Source: Zhengella sp020637775 (lineage in GTDB: Bacteria; Pseudomonadota; Alphaproteobacteria; Rhizobiales; Rhizobiaceae). From it: a stretch of DNA of 64,000 nt. The stretch's first letter is position 1. Each line of letters starts with the position of its first letter. Position numbers and translations under genes: made by a program. This document shows, piece by piece, positions 48,159 through 58,604 of this stretch. The notes below the pieces were generated by a model, which made no database searches, was not told where the DNA came from, and saw only the letters and a list, made by a program, of their open reading frames with translations. Where the stretch lies: positions 124,001-188,000 of the forward strand of contig NZ_JAWKWO010000002.1 of assembly GCF_041397485.1 (NCBI RefSeq), given 5' to 3'.

Positions 48159-48893
48159 TCAGGCCGCCCGCGTTGCTTCGCGGCTGGCGAATTGCGGATC
48201 GGCGCGTGAGAGCAGCTTGTGCAGGTGTACCATCATGGCGGCGGCAAACAGCGGCGTCATCAGGTTGAGCACCGGCACGGCCAGGAATGCGGCGATGACC
48301 AGACCGGCCATGAACACGGTCGTGGAATGCTTGCGCCGGAACAGTTTTGCCTCGGCTTCCGGGCGGAAGCGCATGGCGGCGAATTCGAAGAATTCCCGTC
48401 CGAGCAGATAGCCATTGACGAGGAAAAAGGCGATCACGTTGACGCCTGGCACCAGCAGCAGCAGCAGCGCCACGATATTGCCCGCGATGACGACGCCAAG
48501 GAACTTGGCCGACAGGATGATGCCGCGGACCACCGGCACCGCCTCGCCGGGCCTGTCGGCGGGATAGTCCTCGCGCTCCACCACCTCGGCGACATCGTCC
48601 AGGAAAATGCCGGCGATGATGGCGGTCACCGGGGCGATCAGCAGCGCCAGTCCCAGCGCCAGTCCGAGTCCGGCAAACAGCGCCGCCACGAAACCGATCC
48701 AGCCTGCCCAGGACGGCAGGCCCGGCATCAGCGTGTCGAGCCAGGGCAGGGCCAGCCATTCGAAAACCCCTTTCAGTCCGAACCAGGTGGCGATCAGCAG
48801 CAGCACGGTCAGCCCGATCGACTTGAACAGCACCGAGCGGAACTCCGGTGTGAACAGGCGGCTGGCAGCGAGCCGGGCGGCGTCGAGTATCAT
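48159..48893 (-). CDS. EI24 / CysZ-like membrane protein
   Basis: 244 residues with four to six hydrophobic segments and the EI24 family pattern (VPGVNVIAFFLVNGYLLGREFFEFAAMRF near residue 155). CysZ of this superfamily takes up sulfate, but most alphaproteobacterial members are uncharacterised. The sulfate-reduction genes are 4.4 kb away and not in the same unit. Start chosen as ATG 48893, which has a GGAG site 6 bp upstream; ATG 48905 would put that site inside the gene. Confidence 0.82.
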   Translation of the reverse strand: MILDAARLAASRLFTPEFRSVLFKSIGLTVLLLIATWFGLKGVFEWLALPWLDTLMPGLPSWAGWIGFVAALFAGLGLALGLALLIAPVTAIIAGIFLDDVAEVVEREDYPADRPGEAVPVVRGIILSAKFLGVVIAGNIVALLLLLVPGVNVIAFFLVNGYLLGREFFEFAAMRFRPEAEAKLFRRKHSTTVFMAGLVIAAFLAVPVLNLMTPLFAAAMMVHLHKLLSRADPQFASREATRAA

Positions 48894-49038
48894 CATCGTC
48901 TCCATGTCGGACAGAGTGTCACATGGGCATTGCCCGCGGGTGCTGCAAGTCCGGTTTCTCTTGCAATGCAGCATCCATGCGCTAGACAGTTCCCGACAAA
49001 GGCACGGCTGCCAGCGGCCGAAAGGGGGAAGGTGTTCC

Positions 49039-50031
49039 ATGAGCCAGTTTGACGTTCTGTGCATCGGCAATGCGATTGTCGACATCATTGCGCGCTGCGA
49101 GGACGATTTCCTGGTCGCCAACGGCATCCACAAGGGCGCCATGAACCTGATCGACGCGGAGCGCGCCGAGGCGCTTTATGCCGCCATGGGGCCGGCGGTC
49201 GAAATGTCGGGCGGCAGTGCCGGCAACACGGCGGCAGGCATCGCGTCGCTGGGCGGCAGCGCCGCCTATTTCGGCAAGGTCTCCAATGACAGCCTCGGCC
49301 GTATCTTCGCCCATGACATCCGTGCCCAGGGCGTCGCCTTCGACACCCGCCCCCTGACCGGCAACCCGCCCACGGCCCGCTCGATGATCTTCGTGACGCC
49401 CGATGGCGAGCGCTCGATGAACACCTATCTCGGCGCCTGTGTGGAACTGGGGCCGGAAGACGTGGAGGAAGACAAGGCAAAGGGCGCGAAGGTCACCTAT
49501 TTCGAAGGCTACCTGTGGGATCCCCCGCGCGCAAAGGAGGCGATTCGCCAAACGGCGGCCCTGGCCCATTCCGCCGGCCGCGAAGTGTCCATGACCCTGT
49601 CGGACCCCTTCTGTGTCGACCGCTACCGCGAGGAATTCCTGGATCTGATGCGCTCGGGCACGGTCGATATCGTCTTTGCCAATGAGCATGAGGTGAAGTC
49701 GCTCTACCAGACGGCCGATTTCGACACCGCGGTGGCCGCCCTGCGCGCCGATTGCCGCCTGGCTGCGGTGACGCGCTCGGAAAAGGGCTCGCTGATCCTC
49801 AAGGGTGAAGAAACCGTGACCGTCGAGCCGCTTCGCGTGGACGAGGTCACCGATACCACCGGCGCAGGCGATCTCTACGCCGCCGGTTTTCTCCATGGCT
49901 ACACGGCGGGCCTGCCGCTTTCCATTTGCGGCGAACTGGGGTCGCTGGCCGCAGGCATCGTCATCCAGCAGATCGGGCCGCGTCCGCAGGTGAACCTGCG
50001 GGAAAAGGCGCATCAGCACGGGTTGATCTGA
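49039..50031 (+). CDS. Adenosine kinase (PfkB family)
   Basis: 330 residues of the carbohydrate-kinase fold. The start MSQFDVLCIGNAIVDIIAR, the GGSAGNTAAGIASLGG motif (~57-72) and the C-terminal DTTGAGDLYAAGFLHGY with the catalytic aspartate resemble alphaproteobacterial adenosine kinases. It would phosphorylate adenosine to AMP, fitting the nearby nucleoside hydrolase and ribokinase. A related sugar or guanosine specificity cannot be excluded. The ATG has a GGGGGAAGG site. Confidence 0.88.
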   Translation: MSQFDVLCIGNAIVDIIARCEDDFLVANGIHKGAMNLIDAERAEALYAAMGPAVEMSGGSAGNTAAGIASLGGSAAYFGKVSNDSLGRIFAHDIRAQGVAFDTRPLTGNPPTARSMIFVTPDGERSMNTYLGACVELGPEDVEEDKAKGAKVTYFEGYLWDPPRAKEAIRQTAALAHSAGREVSMTLSDPFCVDRYREEFLDLMRSGTVDIVFANEHEVKSLYQTADFDTAVAALRADCRLAAVTRSEKGSLILKGEETVTVEPLRVDEVTDTTGAGDLYAAGFLHGYTAGLPLSICGELGSLAAGIVIQQIGPRPQVNLREKAHQHGLI

Positions 50032-50051
50032 AAGGGTGGCCGGTTGCCGGT

Positions 50052-50729
50052 TCAGCGCTCGTCGCTTCCGCTGTCGTCCCGCAACACGCCTTCGCGCTTC
50101 AACTCCGCTTCCGAGCGGCCCGGCCTTGGGCGGTAGCCGGGAATGCGCCAGCCGAAGATGAGCGCGCCGCCGCGCACCGCCAGCGCAGTGGTGAAGCCGC
50201 AGCCTGCCGACAGCCAGACCGGCGCTCCGGAAAGGCCGAGCGCCGTGAAGACGGCCGCGCCCGCCATGGCGGCAGTCACATAGATTTCCGGGCGCATCAG
50301 AACCGACGGTTCGCCGGCCAAAGTGTCGCGCGCCACACCGCCGAACGTGGCGGTCAGCATGCCGGTGACGATGGCAATGGTTGCCGATCCGGTCGCCGCC
50401 AGGCCCTTGGCCGCGCCCATCACGCCGTAGGCGGCAAGGCCCACGGCATCCAGCCACAGCAGCCAGCGATACCGGCTTTCCACCAGATGGGCGGTGAAAT
50501 AGACGACGACCGCGATGGCCGCGCATGTGAGGATGTAGGACGGATCGCGCACCCAGAAGACCGGTGCCTGGCCGAGGATCAGGTCGCGCAGCGTGCCGCC
50601 GCCGATGCCGGTGACGACGGCGAAGAACAGGAAGCCGATCATGTCGAGTTGCCGGCGCGAGGCCGCCAGCGCGCCCGTGGCTGCAAACACCGCCACGCCG
50701 GCGAGATCGAGAAGGGTCAGGGCGTTCAT
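50052..50729 (-). CDS. TRIC/YadS-family (UPF0126) cation channel-like membrane protein
   Basis: 225 residues with seven membrane segments in two inverted repeats, each marked by a glycine-rich kink (GIGGGTLRDLILG near residue 44; TFGGVARDTLAGEPSVL near 129). Prokaryotic TRIC proteins form trimeric potassium-permeable channels; some members have been linked to glycine uptake. The C-terminal tail is charged and short. The ATG at 50729 is preceded by a CTGCAAGG-type weak site. It converges with the adenosine kinase gene. Confidence 0.88.
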   Translation of the reverse strand: MNALTLLDLAGVAVFAATGALAASRRQLDMIGFLFFAVVTGIGGGTLRDLILGQAPVFWVRDPSYILTCAAIAVVVYFTAHLVESRYRWLLWLDAVGLAAYGVMGAAKGLAATGSATIAIVTGMLTATFGGVARDTLAGEPSVLMRPEIYVTAAMAGAAVFTALGLSGAPVWLSAGCGFTTALAVRGGALIFGWRIPGYRPRPGRSEAELKREGVLRDDSGSDER

Positions 50730-50924
50730 GCTGCAAGGCTTGCCATGGGCATGGCGCCCGCTCAACGAAAAAAGCGGCCTAGACGGCGGGCTTCGCCTTT
50801 GTCCGCCGCCTTGGTGCAGCGATAGACCCCAAATCGCGCACGGCGCTTGTGCATGCACCGGGACTTGCGCCACGCATTCTTCCGGCATAGCCATGTCCGG
50901 CTGATATTTGCGGGAGGACATGGA

Positions 50925-51722
50925 ATGCAGCGGCTTGCCGATCTGACGCTGGAAACGATCACGGTCGATGTGGACGACGCCGGTATTGCCACGGTGCGGC
51001 TGAACCGGCCGGACAAGCGCAATGCGCTGGACCTCTCGACCATCGAGCAGTTCGTCTCCATCTTCAATGCCTTGCCGCGCGAGGGTGTGCGTGCCGTGGT
51101 GTTGTGCGCCTCCGGCGACCATTTCTCCGCCGGCCTCGACCTGGTCGAGCATCACCGGCAGGACCGCACGGCCGCCGACTTCATGCATGTGTGCCTGCGC
51201 TGGCATGAGGCCTTCAACAAGATCGAGTATTCCGGCATCCCGGTCATTGCGGCGCTGAAGGGCGCGGTTGTGGGCGGCGGGCTGGAACTGGCCTCCTCCG
51301 CGCATATCCGCGTGGCGGATCCGTCCACCTATTTTGCACTGCCGGAGGGCCAGCGTGGCCTGTTCACGGGCGGGGGCGCGACGATTCGCGTCGCCGGCCT
51401 CGTCGGCAAGGCCCGGATGATCGACATGATGCTGACCGGACGAATCTACAAGGACCGGGAAGCGGTGGACGTCGGCCTGGCGCAGTATCTGGTCGAGGAC
51501 AGCGAGGCGCGCGCCTTCGAGATCGCGCGGCGGGCTGCGGAAAATCCGCCCCTGTCCAATTTCGCCATCTGCTCTGCCATCTCGCACATGCAGAACATGT
51601 CGCCGCTCGACGCCTCCTATGCCGAATCGGTGGTCGCCGGCATCGTCAACACGCAGCCGGCGTCGAAGGAACGGCTGGAAGCCTTCGCCAACAAGACCGG
51701 CCCGCGCGTCAAGCCGCAGTGA
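50925..51722 (+). CDS. Enoyl-CoA hydratase / crotonase family protein
   Basis: 265 residues with the crotonase fold: substrate-binding NRPDKRNALDLSTIEQF (~23-40), the first oxyanion element FSAGLDLVEHHR, and the second GAVVGGGLELASSAHIRVADPSTYFALPEGQRGL. Of the two acidic residues of true hydratases, one is replaced in this stretch (the loop has GGLELA and ALPEGQ). Hydratase, isomerase or another acyl-CoA reaction is possible. The start is ATG 50925 with GGGAGGA upstream. A DMT transporter gene follows after 7 bp. Confidence 0.88.
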   Translation: MQRLADLTLETITVDVDDAGIATVRLNRPDKRNALDLSTIEQFVSIFNALPREGVRAVVLCASGDHFSAGLDLVEHHRQDRTAADFMHVCLRWHEAFNKIEYSGIPVIAALKGAVVGGGLELASSAHIRVADPSTYFALPEGQRGLFTGGGATIRVAGLVGKARMIDMMLTGRIYKDREAVDVGLAQYLVEDSEARAFEIARRAAENPPLSNFAICSAISHMQNMSPLDASYAESVVAGIVNTQPASKERLEAFANKTGPRVKPQ

Positions 51723-51729
51723 GCCAGCC

Positions 51730-52620
51730 ATGACGATGCGCATCGCCACCCAGCCATCGCCGCCGCAGGCCTCCGTGTTCCGGGCCGCGCTGTGGATGGG
51801 CGGCTGGCTGGCGCTGATGCTGACCATGGCCGTCGCCGGACGCGAGACGGCAAGCCGGCTGGACGTCTTCCAGGTCATGGAACTGCGCGCCTTCATCGGC
51901 TTTGCGCTGCTGCAGCCGCTGGTGATGAAGGCCGGCGGCTGGCGCGCCATGCGTTCCTCAAGGCCCCTGCGCCACCTGTCGCGCAACATGGTCCACTATG
52001 CCGCGCAATATGCCTGGTTGCTGGCGGTCACGCTGATCCCGCTGGCGCAGGTCATCTCCATCGAATTCACCATGCCGATCTGGACCGCGGTCCTGGCCTA
52101 TTTCTTCCTCGGCGAAAGCATGAACCGCTTCAAGGCCGCCGCCATCGCGCTGGGGCTTGTCGGCGTGGTCATGATCGTACGCCCCGTCACGGGCGATGTC
52201 AGCCTCGGCCAGTTCGTTTCATTGTCCGCCGCGGTCGGCTTCGCCATCTCGGTGGTGCTGGTCAAGTCGCTGACGCGCACCGACAGCCCGGTGGCCATCA
52301 TCTTCTGGATGCTCATCATCCAGGCCGCCATCGGCCTCGTTCCATCCTTCCTCGTCTGGCAGCCGGTGCCGGCCGATCTCTGGCCATGGATCGTGCTGGT
52401 CGCCTTCTGCGGCACGTTTTCCCATTTCTGCATGGCAAAGGCGATGACCCATGCCGACGCCACCGTGGTGGTGCCGATGGATTTCCTGCGCGTTCCCCTC
52501 ACCGCGCTGGTCGGCTGGCTGGTCTATGCCGAACTGATCGATGTCTGGACCGTGGCAGGGGCGGCGCTGATTCTGACCGGCAACCTGCTGAACCTGAAGA
52601 AACCGGCGCCAAACGGCTGA
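51730..52620 (+). CDS. EamA/DMT-family transporter
   Basis: 296 residues with ten membrane segments made of two EamA repeats (first ending around IWTAVLAYFFLGESMNRFKAAAIALGLVGVVMIV, second around VVVPMDFLRVPLTALVGWLVYAELIDVWTVAGAALILTGNL). The family exports metabolites such as amino acids, or takes up riboflavin or nucleotide sugars; the substrate is unknown. It follows the crotonase gene by 7 bp, so they are co-transcribed. Confidence 0.9.
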   Translation: MTMRIATQPSPPQASVFRAALWMGGWLALMLTMAVAGRETASRLDVFQVMELRAFIGFALLQPLVMKAGGWRAMRSSRPLRHLSRNMVHYAAQYAWLLAVTLIPLAQVISIEFTMPIWTAVLAYFFLGESMNRFKAAAIALGLVGVVMIVRPVTGDVSLGQFVSLSAAVGFAISVVLVKSLTRTDSPVAIIFWMLIIQAAIGLVPSFLVWQPVPADLWPWIVLVAFCGTFSHFCMAKAMTHADATVVVPMDFLRVPLTALVGWLVYAELIDVWTVAGAALILTGNLLNLKKPAPNG

Positions 52621-52787
52621 AAACGCCCTTGCGCCGGGGTGGTGCGGTTGCATCGCCGGGCTCGTCATGCAAGATTCGGACGAACACCTTGCGCCAAGCG
52701 GCGTTGACCCAAACCCGCGCAATGCTGACTGGTCGTTCCCCTGTGTTCTGGCTTTCAGTTTTGCCAGACCACGAAGGAGACACCCAC

Positions 52788-53216
52788 GTGACCACGGCGA
52801 AGAACGGCGATACCGTCAAGATCCACTATACCGGCACGCTTTCCGACGGCACGAAATTCGACAGTTCCGACGGCCGCGATCCGCTGAGCTTCCAGCTTGG
52901 CGCCGGGCAGATCATTCCGGGACTGGAAAAGGAAATCGCCGGCATGGCTGTGGGCGACCAGAAGACGGTGACGGTTGCCGCCGCCGACGCCTATGGTCAG
53001 CGGGACCCGCAGCAGGTGCAGCAGGTGCCTCGCAATGCCCTGCCGCCGGATCTCGAACCGCAGGTCGGCATGCAGCTCCAGGCCCAGACGCCGAATGGCG
53101 TGCCGGTTCAGCTCATTGTCATCGAGGTCGCCGAAGATACCATCACGGTCGATGCCAACCATCCGCTGGCCGGCCATGACCTGACCTTCGCCGTGGAGAT
53201 GGTCGAGATCGGCTAG
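52788..53216 (+). CDS. FKBP-type peptidyl-prolyl isomerase, SlyD-like
   Basis: 142 residues. The FKBP domain (KNGDTVKIHYTGTLSDGTKFDSS at the start and IIPGLEKEIAGMAVGDQKTVTV) is interrupted by an insert-in-flap (IF) chaperone domain (~70-120), giving the SlyD layout. It lacks the histidine-rich metal-binding tail of E. coli SlyD. The GTG start at 52788 has an AAGGAG site 8 bp upstream. The 167-bp gap upstream holds no gene I can see. Confidence 0.93.
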   Translation: MTTAKNGDTVKIHYTGTLSDGTKFDSSDGRDPLSFQLGAGQIIPGLEKEIAGMAVGDQKTVTVAAADAYGQRDPQQVQQVPRNALPPDLEPQVGMQLQAQTPNGVPVQLIVIEVAEDTITVDANHPLAGHDLTFAVEMVEIG

Positions 53217-53236
53217 GCCGGTTCGTCAGCTTTCCC

Positions 53237-53259
53237 GATCGCAGGCTCAGCCTGCGATC
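53237..53259. terminator. Hairpin between convergent slyD-like and DUF934 genes
   Basis: GATCGCAGGC (53237-53246) pairs perfectly with GCCTGCGATC (53250-53259) around a 3-nt loop. It covers the last codons and stop of the DUF934 gene and lies 20 bp after the FKBP stop. A short TTTCCC run precedes it on the plus strand (GGGAAA on the minus strand), so it is not a classical T-rich terminator. It may still stop or stabilise transcripts from either side. Confidence 0.45.
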
Positions 53260-53795
53260 CGCCGCCACGAGAAACCGCCGGCCGGGCGCGCAGCGCGCGC
53301 CGCCGGTTGGTAATGGGCGGCGAAAGCATCCGCATTGCCCGTTTCCAGGCGGGCAATCGCCACGGGGTGCGAGACTTCCAGTTCATCAAATCCCGTGCGC
53401 AGCATGTGGGCCAACTGGTCCGGCAGCACATCGCCCGACGCTCGCAGCGCGCCGGAAAACCCGTGCCGCGAGCGCAGCAGCGCTGCCTTCGAATAGGAGC
53501 GCCCGTCATTGAAGGCCGGGAAGGCCAGCACGATGAGCTCCAACCCATCCAGATGCGGCAGCAGCGGCTCCAGGTGCTCGCCCGGCTGAAGCTCCACGGC
53601 CAGGCAGCCGGCGCGCCTGCCGCGCGCTCTGCCGTCGAGCGCAAGAAAGGCTGCGAGCGGCAGGATCAGGCGCGCGTTGTCCGTGCGATCCTCCACGCCG
53701 TCGGCGCGCATCCAGGCATCCTCGGCAAAACCGCTTGTCCGGGTCCACAGGCGCGGACCGCCATTGTCATTGGTATCAGGCATGGTCTCGCTCAC
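53247..53795 (-). CDS. DUF934 domain-containing protein of the sulfate-reduction operon
   Basis: 182 residues, with the DUF934 core (RAGCLAVELQPGEHLEPLLPHLDGLELIVLAFPAFNDGRSYSKAALLRSRHGFSGALRASGDVLPDQL in outline, ~60-130). The family is nearly always encoded directly after cysH or cysI and is sometimes called an 'oxidoreductase probably involved in sulfite reduction'. The reaction is unknown. There is no cofactor motif that I can see. Its ATG overlaps the cysH stop by 4 bp, so production is tied to APS reductase. Confidence 0.9.
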   Translation of the reverse strand: MSETMPDTNDNGGPRLWTRTSGFAEDAWMRADGVEDRTDNARLILPLAAFLALDGRARGRRAGCLAVELQPGEHLEPLLPHLDGLELIVLAFPAFNDGRSYSKAALLRSRHGFSGALRASGDVLPDQLAHMLRTGFDELEVSHPVAIARLETGNADAFAAHYQPAARAARPAGGFSWRRIAG

Positions 53796-54518
53796 AACTT
53801 GGACGACGAAAGGGATTGTTCAAGCCCGTCGAGGTGAATGCCGCACTCGGTCTTCGACTGGCCGGCCCACCGCCCGGCGCGCGCCTCCTCGCCCGGCTGG
53901 ACGGGCCTTGTGCAGGGAAAGCAACCAATGGACAGGTATCCGAAGGCGACGAGCGGATTCTCCCGCAGGCGGTGGCGCTCGGCATAGGCGCGGATCGCAT
54001 CGGCATCCATATGCGCGAGCGGATTGATGCGGATGCGCCCGCCGACGGCCTCGAACACCGCAAGCGCGGCCCGCGTCTGCGCCTGGAAGCGCTTGCGCCC
54101 GGTGAACCAGGCCTCGTAGGGCGCCACCGCGCGGGCCATTGGTTCCACCTTGCGGATCGCGCAGCAGGCCTCGGTATCGCGTCCATGCAGGTCATTTGCC
54201 GGGTCGCGCAGCGCAAGCTGGCTGGCATTGGGGTGGATGACCTGCAGGTTGGTCAGTCCGAGATCGGCCGCGAGGTCATCGCGGTAGCCGATGGTCTCGC
54301 CGAAGTGATGTCCGGTGTCGAGAAAGGCGACGGGCAGGTCCGGCTTCGCCTTTGCGATCATGTGCAGCAGCACCGCGGAATCCGCGCCGAAGGACGAAAC
54401 CGCGGTCACCGTGTCCGGAAACAGGGTGCGGGCCGCGATCTCGACAATCAGCGCCGGCGGCAAGTCCGCGTAGCGCGCCTCGTAGTCGGCGGCGCGAGCC
54501 GCCACATCTGCATGGGCG

Positions 54519-54544
<26 letters not shown>
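53792..54544 (-). CDS. cysH: Phosphoadenylyl/adenylyl-sulfate reductase (CysH), 4Fe-4S APS reductase type
   Basis: 250 residues. A PP-loop-like SSFGADSAVLL (~50-60) binds the adenylyl group. The cysteine pairs C127-C128 and C208-x-x-C211, plus the catalytic C234 in TECGIH, are those of the Fe-S containing enzymes that prefer APS over PAPS. So sulfate is probably reduced at the APS level, as in rhizobia and plants. The start codon lies inside the end of cysI (26-bp overlap). A shorter GTG start about 12 codons downstream is possible. Confidence 0.94.
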
Positions 54545-56183
<1,639 letters not shown>

Positions 56184-56217
56184 GGCTCGAAGTCCCGTTC
56201 CTGTTTCCGGCAGCCTG

Positions 56218-56523
56218 TCAGGCCGCGCGGCGGGTGGGCGATTGGGGTGTGTCGGCCTTCACGGCAATGGTGGGGCCGGCAGCACGGATACGCTCGCGCA
56301 GGCGCCGCGGCACGATGCAGCCATCGGTGAGGTCGACATCGATCAGGTTCACGTCCACGACCTCGTTCTTGAGAAAGGCGGCATGTGCTGCGCGCGTCAG
56401 TTTCTCTTCGCAAAGGCTGTCCCGGGCGAGTTCCGCGTCGGCGATGTCGGCCGACCAGGAATGGTCTGCCCGCAGCCAGACGGCAATTCCGTCGGAGAGG
56501 CGGTTGGCGGTCAGGATCTTCAT
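56218..56523 (-). CDS. DUF2849 domain-containing protein
   Basis: 101 residues, starting MKILTANRLSDGIAVWLRADHSWSADIADAELA, the conserved family block. DUF2849 is regularly found between cysG and cysI in Alphaproteobacteria. The small size and lack of cysteines other than two isolated ones argue against an electron carrier; a binding or assembly partner of sulfite reductase is a guess. It overlaps cysG by 4 bp (ATGA) and precedes cysI by 34 bp. Confidence 0.88.
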   Translation of the reverse strand: MKILTANRLSDGIAVWLRADHSWSADIADAELARDSLCEEKLTRAAHAAFLKNEVVDVNLIDVDLTDGCIVPRRLRERIRAAGPTIAVKADTPQSPTRRAA

Positions 56524-57344
56524 GCGGACACTTCCTCTGAAAGGGCAATTGCATTTCGGGCGTGCTTGGCGAGCGGCTGTGAGCGGCAGAAATCCGCGCC
56601 GGCGACCGCCTCGCCGATGATGGTCATGACCGGACCGGTCAGTTCGGTGCGCCTTTCCAGCGCCGGGAGGTCGGCGAGCGTGCCATGGAAAAGCCGGGCG
56701 TTGGCATGGCTGGCGTTTTCGACCACGGCAACGGGCGTTTCCGCCGGCAGACCGGCCTGCATCAGCCTGGTGGCCACGCTGGCGGCGATCGTGCGGCCCA
56801 TGTAGACGGCGACCGTGGAACCGGCGACGGCCAGACGCGCCCAGTCGGGCAGGGCCTCGCCCTTGAGGTCATGGCCGGTGGTGAAGACCAGCGAGGAGGC
56901 CACGCCGCGCAACGTGAGCGGCAAAGCGAAATCGGCCGCGGCGGCGAAGGCTGCGGTGACGCCGGGCACGACGTCATGCGCGATGCCCGCCGCACGCAGT
57001 GCCGAAAGTTCCTCACCGGCCCGGCCGAAGATCAGCGGATCGCCGCATTTCAGGCGCACGATCCGCTTGCCGGCACGGGCAAGGCTGACAAGAAGCGCGT
57101 TGATCTCATCCTGCGATTTCGAGTGGCAGCCCTTGCGCTTGCCGGCGGCGATGCGCGCAATGCCGTGTGGCACCAGTTCGAGCACCTCTGAGGGAACGAG
57201 CGCATCGTGAACGACGATATCGGCGGCCGCGATCAGGCGCATGGCACGCAGGGTCAGCAGGTCGGCAGCGCCCGGACCTGCGCCGACAAGCGCCACATGG
57301 CCGGTTTCGGGAACCTGCGATGGTGCAATTGTGTTGGCAGTCAT
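56520..57344 (-). CDS. cysG: Uroporphyrinogen-III C-methyltransferase (siroheme synthesis)
   Basis: 274 residues, a single SUMT/CobA-type methyltransferase domain: VALVGAGPGAADLLTLRA (~19-36), VVHDALV, LKCGDPLIFGRAGEE and PGVTAAFAAAA. It makes precorrin-2 for siroheme, the cofactor of the CysI protein encoded next to it. The dehydrogenase/chelatase part of E. coli CysG is absent, so that step must be elsewhere. The ATG at 57344 has an AAAAGGA site 8 bp upstream. It is the first gene of the cys unit. Confidence 0.92.
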   Translation of the reverse strand: MTANTIAPSQVPETGHVALVGAGPGAADLLTLRAMRLIAAADIVVHDALVPSEVLELVPHGIARIAAGKRKGCHSKSQDEINALLVSLARAGKRIVRLKCGDPLIFGRAGEELSALRAAGIAHDVVPGVTAAFAAAADFALPLTLRGVASSLVFTTGHDLKGEALPDWARLAVAGSTVAVYMGRTIAASVATRLMQAGLPAETPVAVVENASHANARLFHGTLADLPALERRTELTGPVMTIIGEAVAGADFCRSQPLAKHARNAIALSEEVSA

Positions 57345-57552
57345 GGATATCATCCTTTTCAATGATCCCGATTGTCGGGGAAAGGACCGCGCAGATGAAG
57401 GAACAGCGCCATCGCGGCGCACAGACCGCGCAAATCGCTTTTGCGCGGCGGCAGGGTGCGACAGAAAATCATTCCGGAACCGCTGGCTAAGCCGCAGGTG
57501 CCATGCATAAATCAGCAACCGCTGAAATTAATGAACGCTACAGGAGGAAGAC

Positions 57553-58005
57553 ATGACTGCACCCAAGATCGGGCATGGCGACCTGGTGGTCGTGGCCGAT
57601 GGCGAAAAGGCCCTGTTTCTCGTCAATGACGGGGATGAGGCATTTCCGTTTCTCAAGGTGAAGCGCGAGGTAACCCAGGAGAACCCGCCGACCCGTGAAC
57701 AGGGCGCGAACCGCCCCGGACGCCTGCACGATGCCGGCCCGCAGCACCGCAGCGCGGTCGAGGACACCGACTGGCACCGGCTGGAGAAGGAGCGCTTTGC
57801 CAAGGACATTGCCGACCGGCTCTACAAGATGGCGCATCGCGGCGACTACACGCGGTTGTTCGTCATAGCGGCACCGATGATCCTTGGGGAAATGCGCAAG
57901 GAATATCACAAGGAGGTGCGCGACCGGCTTGCCGGCGAGATCGACAAGGACCTGACCAATCACCCGGTTGACGCGATCGAAAAGCACTTTCACCATCAGG
58001 ACTGA
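57553..58005 (+). CDS. Host attachment protein family (PF10116)
   Basis: 150 residues. The start GHGDLVVVADGEKALFLVNDG and the later DYTRLFVIAAPMILGEMRKEYHKEVRDRLAGEIDKDLTNHPVDAIEKHF match the 'host attachment' family, first noted in Agrobacterium. This family is related to archaeal release-factor-like bacterial RNases (baeRF), which suggests an RNA or ribosome role rather than attachment. The ATG has a very strong AGGAGGAAG site. The 208-bp gap to the divergent cysG shows only promoter-length space. Confidence 0.82.
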   Translation: MTAPKIGHGDLVVVADGEKALFLVNDGDEAFPFLKVKREVTQENPPTREQGANRPGRLHDAGPQHRSAVEDTDWHRLEKERFAKDIADRLYKMAHRGDYTRLFVIAAPMILGEMRKEYHKEVRDRLAGEIDKDLTNHPVDAIEKHFHHQD

Positions 58006-58045
58006 CCCGACCGGGGCAAACAGGGATGGAATGCGGAAAGAAGTC

Positions 58046-58600
58046 ATGTTTCGACTGTTGACAGTGCTTGCCATGCTGCTGGCCGCCGGCGTGATGCCGG
58101 CTGCGGCGGCAGACCTCTCGATTCTCAGGCAGGGCGGGGTGGTGGCGCTGATGCGTCATGCCACGGCGCCGGGAACCGGCGATCCGTTCGGCCTTGTCAT
58201 TGGCGATTGTTCCACCCAGCGCAACCTTTCCGACGAAGGCCGCGCGCAGGCCCGCGAAACAGGGCGGCGCTTGCGTGAAGCGGGCGTGGAATTTTCACGC
58301 GTCGGCACGTCGCAATGGTGCCGGACGCGCGAGACGGCGCAATTGCTCGATCTCGGCCCGGTCGAGGACATGCCCTCGCTCAATTCCTTCTTCTCCGAAC
58401 CGAAGCGGGCCGAGCAGCAAACACGGGAAACCATCGAGGCCGTCAAGGCCATGGCGCTGGACAAGCCGGCCATGCTGGTGACGCATCAGGTCAACATCAC
58501 CGCACTGACCGGTGTCATTCCGCGCTCCGGCGAGATCGTGGTGGCCAGGCCCGATGGCGATGATGCACTGGAGGTGGTGGGCAAGATCCCGCCGCCCTGA
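58046..58600 (+). CDS. Secreted histidine phosphatase family protein
   Basis: 184 residues with a signal peptide (MFRLLTVLAMLLAAGVMPAAAAD) and a histidine-phosphatase core. The RHG motif is modified to RHATAPG (~34), and the later VTHQVNITALTG supplies the second catalytic histidine. It acts probably in the periplasm on a phosphate ester; the substrate is unknown. An alternative start is ATG 58031, five codons upstream. The gene begins 40 bp after the host-attachment family gene. Confidence 0.82.
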   Translation: MFRLLTVLAMLLAAGVMPAAAADLSILRQGGVVALMRHATAPGTGDPFGLVIGDCSTQRNLSDEGRAQARETGRRLREAGVEFSRVGTSQWCRTRETAQLLDLGPVEDMPSLNSFFSEPKRAEQQTRETIEAVKAMALDKPAMLVTHQVNITALTGVIPRSGEIVVARPDGDDALEVVGKIPPP

Positions 58601-58604
58601 GCGG

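Noticed and set aside
57345..57552. cysG upstream gap examined for a riboswitch
   Set aside because: No conserved aptamer core (SAM, cobalamin or thiamine type) could be recognised; looks like an ordinary divergent promoter region.
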